Origin: Denitrobaculum tricleocarpae
GTDB taxonomy: Bacteria > Pseudomonadota > Alphaproteobacteria > Kiloniellales > Kiloniellaceae
Assembly (NCBI RefSeq): GCF_007004665.1
Contig: NZ_ML660054.1
Span: 496,001 to 560,000 of the forward strand
Direction of reading: 5' to 3'
Length of the DNA: 64,000 bases
Every line of letters begins with the position of its first letter. The stretch's first letter is position 1. A program made the translations under genes and the position numbers. This document shows positions 55,100-64,000 of this stretch, one piece after another. The notes beneath the pieces were generated by a model. It searched no databases and was not told where the DNA came from. It saw nothing but the letters and a program-made list of their open reading frames with translations.

Positions 55100-55573
55100 G
55101 CCGCCGCATGAGGTTGTACTCTACCCGGTCGATTTTCAACCCGGCGATCCGGAGCACCCCAGTTTCTCCCGACCTCCGGAAGGCGCCCCTGCCATCCGCA
55201 AAGGGAAAAACGCCAGGCAGATTGGCAAACCGCCTGATTTCGAGGCTGCCCGGGCCCCGCCCCGCAGGCCCCAATCCGCAATCCCCTCACTATACAATAG
55301 TTTTAGGGTTTCAGTGGTGCTAGACTTCGCGTAAATTTATTGATCTGCGAACGTCTATATATTTTTTGCCTTTTAAATGAACTGATCCCTAACGTGTAAA
55401 AAAGATTTGGGATCGCCTCCTTTTGCATAAGCTTGCCACGGGGCATAGGGAACACAAATTGGTCACACCGCTGCTTGGGTCGAATGGTTTTAGTACTCAG
55501 GTATTTTTAAATTAAAGTCATTTTAAATTTCACCCAAAGTACGGCCTGACGTGCCCAGGGTAGCTATGAATTT
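55100..55573. promoter_or_regulatory. AT-rich region upstream of ligase array
   Basis: About 470 bp with no supported gene. The right 270 bp are distinctly AT-rich and should hold the promoter of the ligase array. No precursor peptide gene was seen. Confidence 0.4.
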
Positions 55574-57067
55574 ATGAAACCTGTGTATTTAAAACTTTCC
55601 TGGGGTCCGGATGGTGTTACAGCCGAAGGGGACCACACTTACTACCACGGCAATGCGATCGAACAGGCCGACGGCACCCGCAATGGTGTATACTCCGAAT
55701 GGTCTTGGGACGGCGACACGCTGAAAGTCGGCACCTGCCGCTATGGCATGTCCCCGCTCTTTTACTATTGCGGCGACACTGAGATTTTCGTCTCCAACTC
55801 GATCCCTAAGCTGCTGGAACTCGGTGCTCCCAATGCATGGGATGACGACGCCATGGCGGTCTTTATTCGCCGGCAGACGTTCCTGGGTGAGGACACACCC
55901 TTCAAGCACATCCGCGCGACACCGCCGGGCGCAAGGCTGACCTGGAAAGACGGCCACATGACGCTTGAGGGCAAAGCCTTCGCGCCCAAACCACAGCACT
56001 TGAAGCGCTCGGCCATGATCGACGGCGTGATCGACCTCTTTGCCCAGGCAATTGCCCGTCGCTTGCCCCAGACCGACGAGTTCTACCTGCCATTGACCGG
56101 CGGCAAAGACTCCCGTCACATTTTGCTCGAGCTTAACCGCCAATCCGCTCTGCCTAAAGCCTGCGTCACCGCTTCATTTCCGCCCCCGCTCACCAACCAG
56201 GACCGAGAGATCGCCGCCCAACTCGCCGCCCGTGTCGGCGTCCCCCACATCACCCTGCCACCACCGCCACCGGGCATCGCCGACGAACAGCGCAAAAACA
56301 TCGTGACGAGTTTTTGCACACTCGACCATGGCTGGACGCTCCCGCTTACCGACTTTCTTGCTGACAATGCGCCAGTCAGCTACGACGGATTGGGCTTGGA
56401 CGTATTTTTTAACACTATCTGGTACAGCGACCACAGGGCACGGCTTTATGACGAGGGCGCCTTCGAAGCCCTTGCCATCGACCTGCTGCGTAACTCCGAA
56501 GAGGCCTTCTCCAAGATCTTCACGCGTGAATCCTTCGGGCGTTTCAGCCGAGAACGTGCTATCGCACGTCTGGTTGACGAGTTAAAACTTCACCCGGACA
56601 GGCCGCATCCGGTCGCAGCCTTTCAGTTCTGGAGCCGCACCCGGCGTACGACCAGCACTTTTACCTTCGGCATGCAAAACGCGATCCCACAGGTTCACAC
56701 GCCCTTTTTAGATCACAGTCTGTTTGATTTTGTCAGTAGCCTGCCAAAAAGCGCCTTGCGGGAATCGCCCATGCACATTGATGTCATATCAACCGCATAT
56801 AAGGACTTTGACGACATTGACTATAGTGTCGGTGGCGCAGACCAACGCGTAAACAAGAGGTATCCTCGAAGCTTCTCACAAGGTTTGCTTAGAAACAGTC
56901 TGCGCAATTTTTTTCAACCAAGCGTTTTGAACAGGATAAACACAGTGCCTTCACTTTTGAAAAGCTACCTGTCAGGGAACAAAATCGATCTCGAGTGGCT
57001 GAACCCTCATTTGTTGCTATGCGTTTATCAAATAGAATCGTTCGGATCGCCACAGACAACAAATTAG
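55574..57067 (+). CDS. Asparagine-synthase-like ligase, type A
   Basis: 497 residues. A degenerate N-terminal glutaminase-like domain (1-140) lacks the usual Cys2 (it starts MKPVYLKLSW), so glutamine cannot be hydrolysed in the classical way. The ATP-pyrophosphatase domain has the PP-loop as LTGGKDS at 174-180, then FDGLG-type YDGLGLDVFFN and TRRTTSTFTFGMQN. Such proteins include amide-forming ligases (lasso cyclases, beta-lactam synthetase) and glycan-locus enzymes. First gene of an A-B-A'-B' array. The first 708 bp (55595-56302) match gene A' without visible difference. Confidence 0.78.
   Translation: MKPVYLKLSWGPDGVTAEGDHTYYHGNAIEQADGTRNGVYSEWSWDGDTLKVGTCRYGMSPLFYYCGDTEIFVSNSIPKLLELGAPNAWDDDAMAVFIRRQTFLGEDTPFKHIRATPPGARLTWKDGHMTLEGKAFAPKPQHLKRSAMIDGVIDLFAQAIARRLPQTDEFYLPLTGGKDSRHILLELNRQSALPKACVTASFPPPLTNQDREIAAQLAARVGVPHITLPPPPPGIADEQRKNIVTSFCTLDHGWTLPLTDFLADNAPVSYDGLGLDVFFNTIWYSDHRARLYDEGAFEALAIDLLRNSEEAFSKIFTRESFGRFSRERAIARLVDELKLHPDRPHPVAAFQFWSRTRRTTSTFTFGMQNAIPQVHTPFLDHSLFDFVSSLPKSALRESPMHIDVISTAYKDFDDIDYSVGGADQRVNKRYPRSFSQGLLRNSLRNFFQPSVLNRINTVPSLLKSYLSGNKIDLEWLNPHLLLCVYQIESFGSPQTTN
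55595..56302 (+). repeat. 708-bp direct repeat, copy 1
   Basis: Matches 59620-60327 with no difference that I found, offset 4025 bp. It begins at codon 8 of gene A and ends in codon 243. The flanks diverge abruptly on both sides. A sign of recent gene conversion or duplication. Confidence 0.9.
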
Positions 57068-57289
57068 AAACTCTCATTCGTTCACGGCAGAACCTTTTAT
57101 GGAGAGAAATGCCGGGTTGAGCGCGATGTCGTTTCCCGGAAAAGCTTACGGGCCCAATTGTCTCACCTTGGAGGTCAAAGATGACGAAAATAGAATAGAA
57201 TCGAAGCCAACGAGCGCCCACCGCCATACGAAACCTGACATCTCTTGTCAGTTGCCCAGGCACTCAATTCAGACCCAGAGCGAGACAAG

Positions 57290-59164
57290 ATGCACCGCAA
57301 CGCATTAACGTCGAGGTTTATCGTTTTTTTGCCAGCCGTCCACGCTGCAAACACGTCACCTGTGAATAGCCCCTCAACAGATGCTTCAATGGCAAGCACG
57401 CGCCGGATGCAGGGCAAAGTGGAGCGCTATTGCGCGTCCCATAATCTAACCTCACTCCAAACAAAACACTATTATCTGGCCTGCGATCTCACTCGCGATC
57501 CGACCCAAACTTTGGAGCCTGCCGATAGAGCGCATCCCATCCTCGTCTGCGACTTGCTGCCGGGTAAAATTAGCGCCAGTCGAGAATTCGCTTTTGAGGA
57601 GGCGGCTGCGAACTGGAATGCGTGGCACGCCCATGCTGAAGCTGACGCCCAGGTCTACAATCTGATCTACGCGGAGAAAGAGAGCTTCGCGCTTGAATCT
57701 GATCCGCTTGGCATTAAGCCGGTCTACAGAGCTGAGACAGAAGGTGGCACGCTTGTTGCGAGCAGCATTGCGGACATCTGTTCGATTTCTCCGGAACTCT
57801 CACAGCATTTGGATCGAAATTCCATCGCTCAGTTTCTCCTCATGGGCTATGCGTTGGGACCTAGAAGTTTTCACAAGGGCCTGCATCGCACAGAAACAGG
57901 TGAGCGCATTGGATGGTCGAGAGCCGCTGGACTGGAGCTGTCACGACCGAGGCGTTACAGCGTTTCGGAGGAGATCAAGACCGGTATCCACTTAAATGCC
58001 GCTTTGTTGCAAGTGGAGAGAGCCATAAACGCAAGTTTGGAGCGCCACTCTTCAGGTGCGCGCAAACCGATCAACATCGCGCTGAGCGGCGGGTTCGACT
58101 CGCGCATACTTGCGGCGGCCATGAAGAGTCAAAACTATCCTATCCGCGCGTTCACCTATGGCAGGTGGCATCATCGCGAGCTGAGAACAGCCCGGCGGAT
58201 TGCTAAAAGCATCGGCATCGAGCACAGACTCCTGGATTACCCACTCGATAACTATTACCAGAGACTGCCTCTCTTTATGTCAGCGGTTGAGGGACAGAGC
58301 GAGAGCAAAGTTACCCAAATCACAAACCTCCTGCAGATCGAGGCGGACAAGGGCTCGGCCCTTGTTCATGGTTTCCTCTCCGACCCCATCGCCGGCAGCC
58401 ACCTGACGGACTGGTTTCCGAACGACGACCTGGAGAGTCTGGACGAGGTCGCAGACCGGCTCGTGAGAGCGCTCGCACCACCGCATTCACGACTTCAACT
58501 CGTTCAGAAAATCCTGGACTTCAAATTTGACTGGGACAGCTTCAAGGGCGAGGTCCGGTCGGAGCTTTGTCCTGCGGAGAGACCCTATCAGTCCGCCGTA
58601 CTGTGGGATATCGAGAACCGGCAAAGGAAATTGATTTCTCCGCATCTGCTGATGCTTGGACAGAAGTTTGACGTCATCGCGCCTTTCTACGACCGCGAGA
58701 TGTTACAGACCTGGATAAGCATGCCGAGGGTCGCCCTCGACAAGCGATATCTTCAACGCCAGCATTTGGCTTACAAGTTTCCCGAACTCGCGAAAATTCC
58801 ACGGGATGAGGAGACAAGCCCGATCACGCCCAACCTGAAGAATCAACTGTTGCTCCTTATGGATACACTGGCTCGCAAGGCCTTCATAAAGCTCTACGGC
58901 AGTGTCAAAGGGTATCGCCCAGAATCCATCTGGTCGCTGGGTCAAGGCATGGCCAACGCATCGCAAATACAAAAAATGAATGACTCCATTCGCGACGGAG
59001 GCAAGCTATTGACAGAGGTATTTGATCTTCAGTTGAACCTCTCAGACGAAACGCTGGCGTTGATCCAGTCATCTCCCGAAAACGGTGATTATCAAACGAC
59101 AAGACTCATCTTTCAGCTTGTCGAGTATGCCAAGTGGATCAAAGCCCTGCCTGTCTCAAAGTAG
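57290..59164 (+). CDS. Asparagine-synthase-like ligase, type B
   Basis: 624 residues from ATG 57290 (MHRNALTSRFIVFLP). N-terminal glutaminase-like domain without Cys2 (LESDPLGIKPVYRAE and LVASSIADIC are the remaining family marks), then PP-loop SGGFDSR near 266-272 and a C-terminal synthase part with SAVLWDIENRQRK and DKRYLQRQHLAYKFPELAKIP. Distinct from type A. Long enough to be a complete AsnB/lasso-C-like ligase. No lasso precursor or B protein seen nearby. Confidence 0.78.
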   Translation: MHRNALTSRFIVFLPAVHAANTSPVNSPSTDASMASTRRMQGKVERYCASHNLTSLQTKHYYLACDLTRDPTQTLEPADRAHPILVCDLLPGKISASREFAFEEAAANWNAWHAHAEADAQVYNLIYAEKESFALESDPLGIKPVYRAETEGGTLVASSIADICSISPELSQHLDRNSIAQFLLMGYALGPRSFHKGLHRTETGERIGWSRAAGLELSRPRRYSVSEEIKTGIHLNAALLQVERAINASLERHSSGARKPINIALSGGFDSRILAAAMKSQNYPIRAFTYGRWHHRELRTARRIAKSIGIEHRLLDYPLDNYYQRLPLFMSAVEGQSESKVTQITNLLQIEADKGSALVHGFLSDPIAGSHLTDWFPNDDLESLDEVADRLVRALAPPHSRLQLVQKILDFKFDWDSFKGEVRSELCPAERPYQSAVLWDIENRQRKLISPHLLMLGQKFDVIAPFYDREMLQTWISMPRVALDKRYLQRQHLAYKFPELAKIPRDEETSPITPNLKNQLLLLMDTLARKAFIKLYGSVKGYRPESIWSLGQGMANASQIQKMNDSIRDGGKLLTEVFDLQLNLSDETLALIQSSPENGDYQTTRLIFQLVEYAKWIKALPVSK

Positions 59165-59598
59165 TTAGTCAGGCGAAATAGACTGGCACCTGCGCCTGGG
59201 CGCTTTACTCTCTGATCTTCGAGACTATCGCGGTTTCTGAGTTCCGCTTCTCATGAGCTGTGCAGCGGTTCCGTTGACGCCAACACCTGCCATTGTTGTC
59301 ACACACTCCAACCAGAGAGTGTTCTCTGCGGCCAGCGATACTTTCGACCCCACCAACACTCTCAAATCGTGAATAACACCCTCCTCCCACACTCTTAAAA
59401 ATGACGTCTGCCGAACAAAGCGAGCACTCATTCAGCACCTCGCTTTTATCTGACGGCAAGCGAGGTGTTGAGGCACACAAACGAGTCATGCTAAAGCTTG
59501 CCGAATGCACATTTATAGCTTAGGCAATCCTTTGCTTTTCGGCGGCTACACTACAATTGGTGTTCTTCATCTGAAATTTTCAGAAGTGTTATTGGTGC
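59165..59598. other. 434-bp gap between ligase pairs
   Basis: No supported gene. A minus-strand frame of 101 codons has no ribosome site or family features. The right third is AT-richer and likely holds the promoter of the second pair. Confidence 0.4.
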
Positions 59599-61092
59599 AT
59601 GAAACCGGTCTTTCTTCAGCTTTCCTGGGGTCCGGATGGTGTTACAGCCGAAGGGGACCACACTTACTACCACGGCAATGCGATCGAACAGGCCGACGGC
59701 ACCCGCAATGGTGTATACTCCGAATGGTCTTGGGACGGCGACACGCTGAAAGTCGGCACCTGCCGCTATGGCATGTCCCCGCTCTTTTACTATTGCGGCG
59801 ACACTGAGATTTTCGTCTCCAACTCGATCCCTAAGCTGCTGGAACTCGGTGCTCCCAATGCATGGGATGACGACGCCATGGCGGTCTTTATTCGCCGGCA
59901 GACGTTCCTGGGTGAGGACACACCCTTCAAGCACATCCGCGCGACACCGCCGGGCGCAAGGCTGACCTGGAAAGACGGCCACATGACGCTTGAGGGCAAA
60001 GCCTTCGCGCCCAAACCACAGCACTTGAAGCGCTCGGCCATGATCGACGGCGTGATCGACCTCTTTGCCCAGGCAATTGCCCGTCGCTTGCCCCAGACCG
60101 ACGAGTTCTACCTGCCATTGACCGGCGGCAAAGACTCCCGTCACATTTTGCTCGAGCTTAACCGCCAATCCGCTCTGCCTAAAGCCTGCGTCACCGCTTC
60201 ATTTCCGCCCCCGCTCACCAACCAGGACCGAGAGATCGCCGCCCAACTCGCCGCCCGTGTCGGCGTCCCCCACATCACCCTGCCACCACCGCCACCGGGC
60301 ATCGCCGACGAACAGCGCAAAAACATCATGACGAATTTTTGTACAGTTGAACACGGCTGGGCAGTGCCGCTTGTCGATTTTCTAAAAGCTAATACCCAGG
60401 CTAGTTTTGATGGACTAGGTCTCGATGTTTTTTTTAATACGATTTGGTACAGCGAACATAGAGCTCGACTATACGAGGAGAGTGCATTTGAGACACTTGC
60501 TACAGATTTACTTGGAGACTCTGAAGCCGCGTTCTCGGTGATCTTCACAAGCGAGACAAACAGACGTTTTTGTCGATCACGCGCGATCGCACGTCTGGTC
60601 AAGGAGTTAAAGATACACGCCAACTGTCCTCATCCAGTTGCAGCCGCGCAATTCTGGAGCCGCACTCGAAGGACAACAAGTACGTTCACATTCGGAATGC
60701 AAAACTCAATACCAACTGTTCATACACCTTTTCTCGATTTGGACCTGTTCGATTTTGTGTATGGCTTACCAAAAAGCTCGCTGCGAGAATCATCCATGCA
60801 TGTAGATGTCATATCAAATGCTTACAAAAACTTTAGCGACATTGGATATTTTGTTCGGAAAGAACATCAAACCATCGATAAAAAATATTTAAGAAAACTC
60901 TCTTTGGATTTGGTTCGTAATAACTCACGGCACGTTACGAAACCAACTGTTTTAAATAGAAAGAAAACGAATTACTCACTGCTCAAGAGTTTTGTTACTG
61001 GAGACAAATTGGACTTGGATTGGCTTCAGCCAAACCTGCTTGCGTGCCTTTTGCAAATTGAAGGACATAACCACAGGCTGCCACGTCAATGA
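59599..61092 (+). CDS. Asparagine-synthase-like ligase, type A' (chimeric)
   Basis: 497 residues. Residues 8-243 are identical to gene A; from there the protein diverges to about two thirds similarity, and base composition turns AT-rich (many TTT, AAA, AAT codons). PP-loop LTGGKDS at 174-180. A junction in codon 243 (about 60327) joins an A-type front to a differently biased rear, so A' looks like a gene-conversion chimera. The downstream B' gene starts 19 bp after its stop. Confidence 0.78.
   Translation: MKPVFLQLSWGPDGVTAEGDHTYYHGNAIEQADGTRNGVYSEWSWDGDTLKVGTCRYGMSPLFYYCGDTEIFVSNSIPKLLELGAPNAWDDDAMAVFIRRQTFLGEDTPFKHIRATPPGARLTWKDGHMTLEGKAFAPKPQHLKRSAMIDGVIDLFAQAIARRLPQTDEFYLPLTGGKDSRHILLELNRQSALPKACVTASFPPPLTNQDREIAAQLAARVGVPHITLPPPPPGIADEQRKNIMTNFCTVEHGWAVPLVDFLKANTQASFDGLGLDVFFNTIWYSEHRARLYEESAFETLATDLLGDSEAAFSVIFTSETNRRFCRSRAIARLVKELKIHANCPHPVAAAQFWSRTRRTTSTFTFGMQNSIPTVHTPFLDLDLFDFVYGLPKSSLRESSMHVDVISNAYKNFSDIGYFVRKEHQTIDKKYLRKLSLDLVRNNSRHVTKPTVLNRKKTNYSLLKSFVTGDKLDLDWLQPNLLACLLQIEGHNHRLPRQ
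59620..60327 (+). repeat. 708-bp direct repeat, copy 2
   Basis: Second copy of the block at 55595-56302. It ends sharply, with GC-rich codons before and AT-rich codons after. Confidence 0.9.
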
Positions 61093-61111
61093 GTCATAAC
61101 ACTGAGACATT

Positions 61112-62944
61112 TTGATGATTAGCACTATTGTGACAACTAGATTTGTGGCATTTGTACCAGCACAAATCTACTCAGGTGATACAGAAATTCTTCGCAAGTT
61201 TACAGACTTGTGCGGAAATCAAGATCTAACGGTGTTGCGTAAAGCCCCGTACCTCATCGCATGTGAAGCCCCCCATCACGCAGCGCGAGCTGAAGGAACT
61301 CGAGATTTCTTGCTTTGCGATACCGTCATTGGAAAACTGAAATCCCCCCGCGATTTCCAGTTTTGCAGCGATAGAATCGACTGGGTTTCATGGCACAGAG
61401 AAGCTGCAAACAAAGCGCAACTTTACAATTTACTACTAGTTTCAAAAACTAAACTCGAAATAGAGTCTGATATTTTGGGTTTAAAGCCATTCTACGTTGC
61501 AACCCTTGAAGAGGGAACTCTGGTTGCTTCAAAACTAATAGACTTGTTCCGGATACGTGAAGAGTTAATCAAACCCATAGATAGTTTTGGTCTAGCGCAA
61601 CTGATACTGACAGGACATCCATTTAGATCAAGAACAATCCACACTCAGGTCAGGCGCAGCGAAACTGGCGAACGATTGAGTTGGACAAAAGACTCAAGAG
61701 AAGTGTCTAGTTCAAGGCCACGTCGACTGAAGCCTTCAGCAGATGTACGATCGGATGCTGGACTTTTGGAGGCTGTTCATGAGATTGATAGTGCAATCTC
61801 CGACAGTGTTAAGCGTCACACCGTGGACGCTGCTCGCCCATTGAATATTGGGTTAAGTGGAGGCTTCGACTCAAGGATTTTAGCTGCCATTCTGCACAAA
61901 CAGAATGAAGCAATACATGGCTATACCTACGGGCATTGGCATCATCGAGAAGTCCGGACAGCAAAAAGAATTTCTAGAGAATTAGGAATTGAGCATAAGA
62001 TCTTACCCTATCCTCTAGATAATCACTTTCATCAAATGGAATTGTTTTTTTCTGAAATGGAGGGTCAGTCGGATAGCACCTCAGTTCAGATCGCAAATCT
62101 TATGCGTATCAATGCGCCGGCAGGTACGCCTTTGCTACACGGATTTATGTCCGATGCAGTCGCCGTCACTAGATTCTCTGACCAAAAGAATGGAGTCACA
62201 CCGAAGAACCGCGATCAAGCATCGTTCAACTTGGCATCCTCAATGATAAAGTCCGATGCACATGCCAGATATGTATCGGAACTGGTCGGAGCCGATATAG
62301 ATGTCATGTCCATCTGCAACGAAATTCGTAACGACATGACATCCGATGGATTGGCATACCATGCTGCTGTCCTGTGGGATGTCGAAAACAGGCAGCGCAG
62401 ATACATTGCAGGACACCTACCTATGCTCGGTCAGAAGTATGATGTCATTGCGCCTTTCTACGATGAGAAGTTAATGTCGATATGGTTTTCGTTACCTCGG
62501 ATTAGTCTAGACGAACGATATCTGCAACGCCAACAACTGGCGAAGCTGTATCCGAACTTAGCAAAAATTCCCCATTCGGAAGAAACCGCCCCAATCACAC
62601 CAAGTTTGTCGAATCAATTACGGTTACTTATCGACTCTGTATTGCGCAAATCGTTTATCCCAACTTACCAAAAAATTGTTGGTTATAGAACGTCGAATAT
62701 TTGGTCGTTAAGTGGAGGAATGGCGACAAATGAACAACGTTTAAAGATGCAAAGTCTTTTTTTAGGCAACCTCGATGAAACGGAACAAGTTTTGGGTTTG
62801 AACTCCTTCAACAACGACAGTGTGGCATCTTACTTTGAACGCGGGCCTTCCTCTGGAGACTACATCACTCCGAGAATTGTTTTTCAGACGAGTGCATATG
62901 CAAAATGGTTAGCAACTTCACTAGGCAACTCAACAAAAACCTAA
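61112..62944 (+). CDS. Asparagine-synthase-like ligase, type B'
   Basis: 610 residues, paralogue of the 57290 gene (TTRFVAFVPA at the start, PP-loop SGGFDSR near 248-254, AVLWDVENRQRRYIAGHLPMLG, DERYLQRQQLAKLYPNLAKIP). No Cys2. More AT-rich than gene B. It forms a tight pair with A'. The product of the pair is unknown. Confidence 0.78.
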   Translation: MMISTIVTTRFVAFVPAQIYSGDTEILRKFTDLCGNQDLTVLRKAPYLIACEAPHHAARAEGTRDFLLCDTVIGKLKSPRDFQFCSDRIDWVSWHREAANKAQLYNLLLVSKTKLEIESDILGLKPFYVATLEEGTLVASKLIDLFRIREELIKPIDSFGLAQLILTGHPFRSRTIHTQVRRSETGERLSWTKDSREVSSSRPRRLKPSADVRSDAGLLEAVHEIDSAISDSVKRHTVDAARPLNIGLSGGFDSRILAAILHKQNEAIHGYTYGHWHHREVRTAKRISRELGIEHKILPYPLDNHFHQMELFFSEMEGQSDSTSVQIANLMRINAPAGTPLLHGFMSDAVAVTRFSDQKNGVTPKNRDQASFNLASSMIKSDAHARYVSELVGADIDVMSICNEIRNDMTSDGLAYHAAVLWDVENRQRRYIAGHLPMLGQKYDVIAPFYDEKLMSIWFSLPRISLDERYLQRQQLAKLYPNLAKIPHSEETAPITPSLSNQLRLLIDSVLRKSFIPTYQKIVGYRTSNIWSLSGGMATNEQRLKMQSLFLGNLDETEQVLGLNSFNNDSVASYFERGPSSGDYITPRIVFQTSAYAKWLATSLGNSTKT

Positions 62945-62955
62945 TGCCTGGGTAT

Positions 62956-64000
62956 TTACCAAACGGCAGTGATGACACTACGAACTGTTGTAAAACCAAC
63001 TACGGAAACTCGACCAAACATACCTGGGTAAGGTAATTGAGTGCTTGATCGTGTAAACCTGCCAAACGCGCCACTTTCTAACATATCTTGCAATGCCGCA
63101 CCCACCGCCGATCCAAATTGCTGATAGTTGGATAAGCTATTAGAGCCGCGACGCGGTTCAAGAGTTGCTCCCTCAATACCATGGTTGATCTTATAATAAT
63201 ACGTGGTGAAACCGCTTGGTGCAGTGTTTTCTTGCTGTGTAATGTTTCCGCTGTAGCGCGCATCTACAGCATCGCTGAACTCAATCGCAACACTCGTAGG
63301 ATCTCTAAAGATACGATCATCCGTGCTCCATGTCAGGTTATGGAAATCGATTATGAAGTCGAGTTCGTTATTCAAATCTGATGTAATCCAGTTCCTAACA
63401 TTGCGACTCGCCTCTAAATCAAAGTCACCCCAATCACGATTTAGGTTCTTATGTGCGAACGTACCAGTGAACTCCGAACCAACTGGATGCCCCAGAAACA
63501 ATCCGGTCGAATTAACCCAGACAACGAATACTTCAAAATTTCGCCTGACGTCAGCCGCCTCGTTGCTCGAGCCAATCAACCAATCCACAAACCCTTTCAC
63601 TGCCCATTTCGCAACCATTTCACCAGAATGAACATTGGCAAACGCAAGTATCCGCAACTTAGCGCCTATCTTAGGGTGTACCAAAACAGAGTCATCTGCA
63701 ATCCTGAGCGCGTGTTGCTTCAATGGGCCCGAGATACGCCCGTTTTCATCCTCAATTGAGGTCAAAGTCGATATCGATCCGTCCGTTTCGGCCCCGCTCG
63801 TAGGCGTCACAAATGGACTGCTCAGCCACTCACCTATGTCGTTAACAACATCTCCATAGTAATAACCCGGCTGATCAGCCACATATATGTCCGGTGTACT
63901 AAAACTAGAATTATTGGAGGCAGACAACGTGCCATTCGCTAGCACGTTATTGTCGAAGAGAGTCCACTCTTCTTTGCTACCTAATACGGGACGCCACCAT
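62956..64000 (-). CDS. M14-type zinc carboxypeptidase, partial (runs off window)
   Basis: At least 347 codons; the frame stays open to the right edge with WWRPVLGSKEEWTLFDNN before the GTG at 63945, so the start lies outside. M14 marks: zinc ligands H and E in NVHSGE, substrate/clamp residues in NLNRDW, third ligand H in IDFHNLTW, catalytic E in GATLEPRRG. Probably a secreted or cell-surface carboxypeptidase. Convergent with gene B' after 11 bp. AT-rich like B'. Confidence 0.82.
   Translation of the reverse strand, partial: WWRPVLGSKEEWTLFDNNVLANGTLSASNNSSFSTPDIYVADQPGYYYGDVVNDIGEWLSSPFVTPTSGAETDGSISTLTSIEDENGRISGPLKQHALRIADDSVLVHPKIGAKLRILAFANVHSGEMVAKWAVKGFVDWLIGSSNEAADVRRNFEVFVVWVNSTGLFLGHPVGSEFTGTFAHKNLNRDWGDFDLEASRNVRNWITSDLNNELDFIIDFHNLTWSTDDRIFRDPTSVAIEFSDAVDARYSGNITQQENTAPSGFTTYYYKINHGIEGATLEPRRGSNSLSNYQQFGSAVGAALQDMLESGAFGRFTRSSTQLPYPGMFGRVSVVGFTTVRSVITAVW

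Noticed and set aside
59205-59510. 101-codon minus-strand frame between the ligase pairs
   Set aside because: No ribosome site, no family pattern, Ser/Arg-rich composition of a chance frame.
55100-62944. Lasso-peptide cluster
   Set aside because: The ligases resemble lasso cyclases only in general. No precursor peptide, RRE protein or transglutaminase-like protease was found.
1-64000. CRISPR arrays
   Set aside because: No regularly spaced short repeats seen on either strand.

Overview
The window is chromosomal DNA from a GC-rich alphaproteobacterium, probably of the Rhodospirillales in the broad sense. I infer this from the housekeeping genes (class II DAHP synthase, long glutamine-dependent NAD synthetase, animal/plant-type glutathione reductase, GabD, SufE, GlmU-GlmS, Gph) and from a CCA-encoding tRNA-Val. 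No genome comparison was possible.

0-19.6 kb is ordinary core metabolism: nadE; a four-gene minus-strand catabolic cluster (SMP-30 lactonase, isopropylmalate-type dehydrogenase, Gfo/Idh/MocA oxidoreductase, GntR/FCD regulator) with a candidate operator palindrome upstream; a small ABM monooxygenase; sufE; a nicotinate phosphoribosyltransferase; aroG-II; gor; gabD; a DUF1989 protein; a membrane protein; glmU-glmS; gph; tRNA-Val. A secreted beta-helix protein follows.

21.5-29.9 kb is a minus-strand block of podovirus-like virion genes ending in two tandem terminators: major capsid, tail tubular A and B, a GNAT-like protein, a small internal protein, tail fibre, DUF4376, and small secreted or membrane proteins. 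30-36.4 kb holds non-phage genes: an OmpA lipoprotein, an ExeA-type ATPase fused to TPR and ankyrin repeats, an AsmA-like protein and ilvE. 36.7-49.2 kb is a polymorphic-toxin region. Two long paralogous virion-type proteins share the N-terminal half and a proline-rich linker but have different C-terminal tips (one an HNH nuclease, one unrecognised). Each is followed by immunity genes and by broken toxin or immunity remnants. 49.4-52.7 kb carries the head part of the same phage module (portal, Bbp19-like, scaffold). No terminase, integrase, replication gene or recognisable endolysin is visible, so this looks like a domesticated, split podovirus-type particle whose ejected protein became a toxin carrier. 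That is the best candidate here for an undescribed system.

53-54.8 kb is a plus-strand three-gene operon with a TolQ/ExbB/MotA-like channel. 55.6-62.9 kb is an alternating A-B-A'-B' array of asparagine-synthase-like ligases without the glutaminase cysteine, with a 708-bp block shared by A and A'. An M14 zinc carboxypeptidase on the minus strand runs off the right edge.
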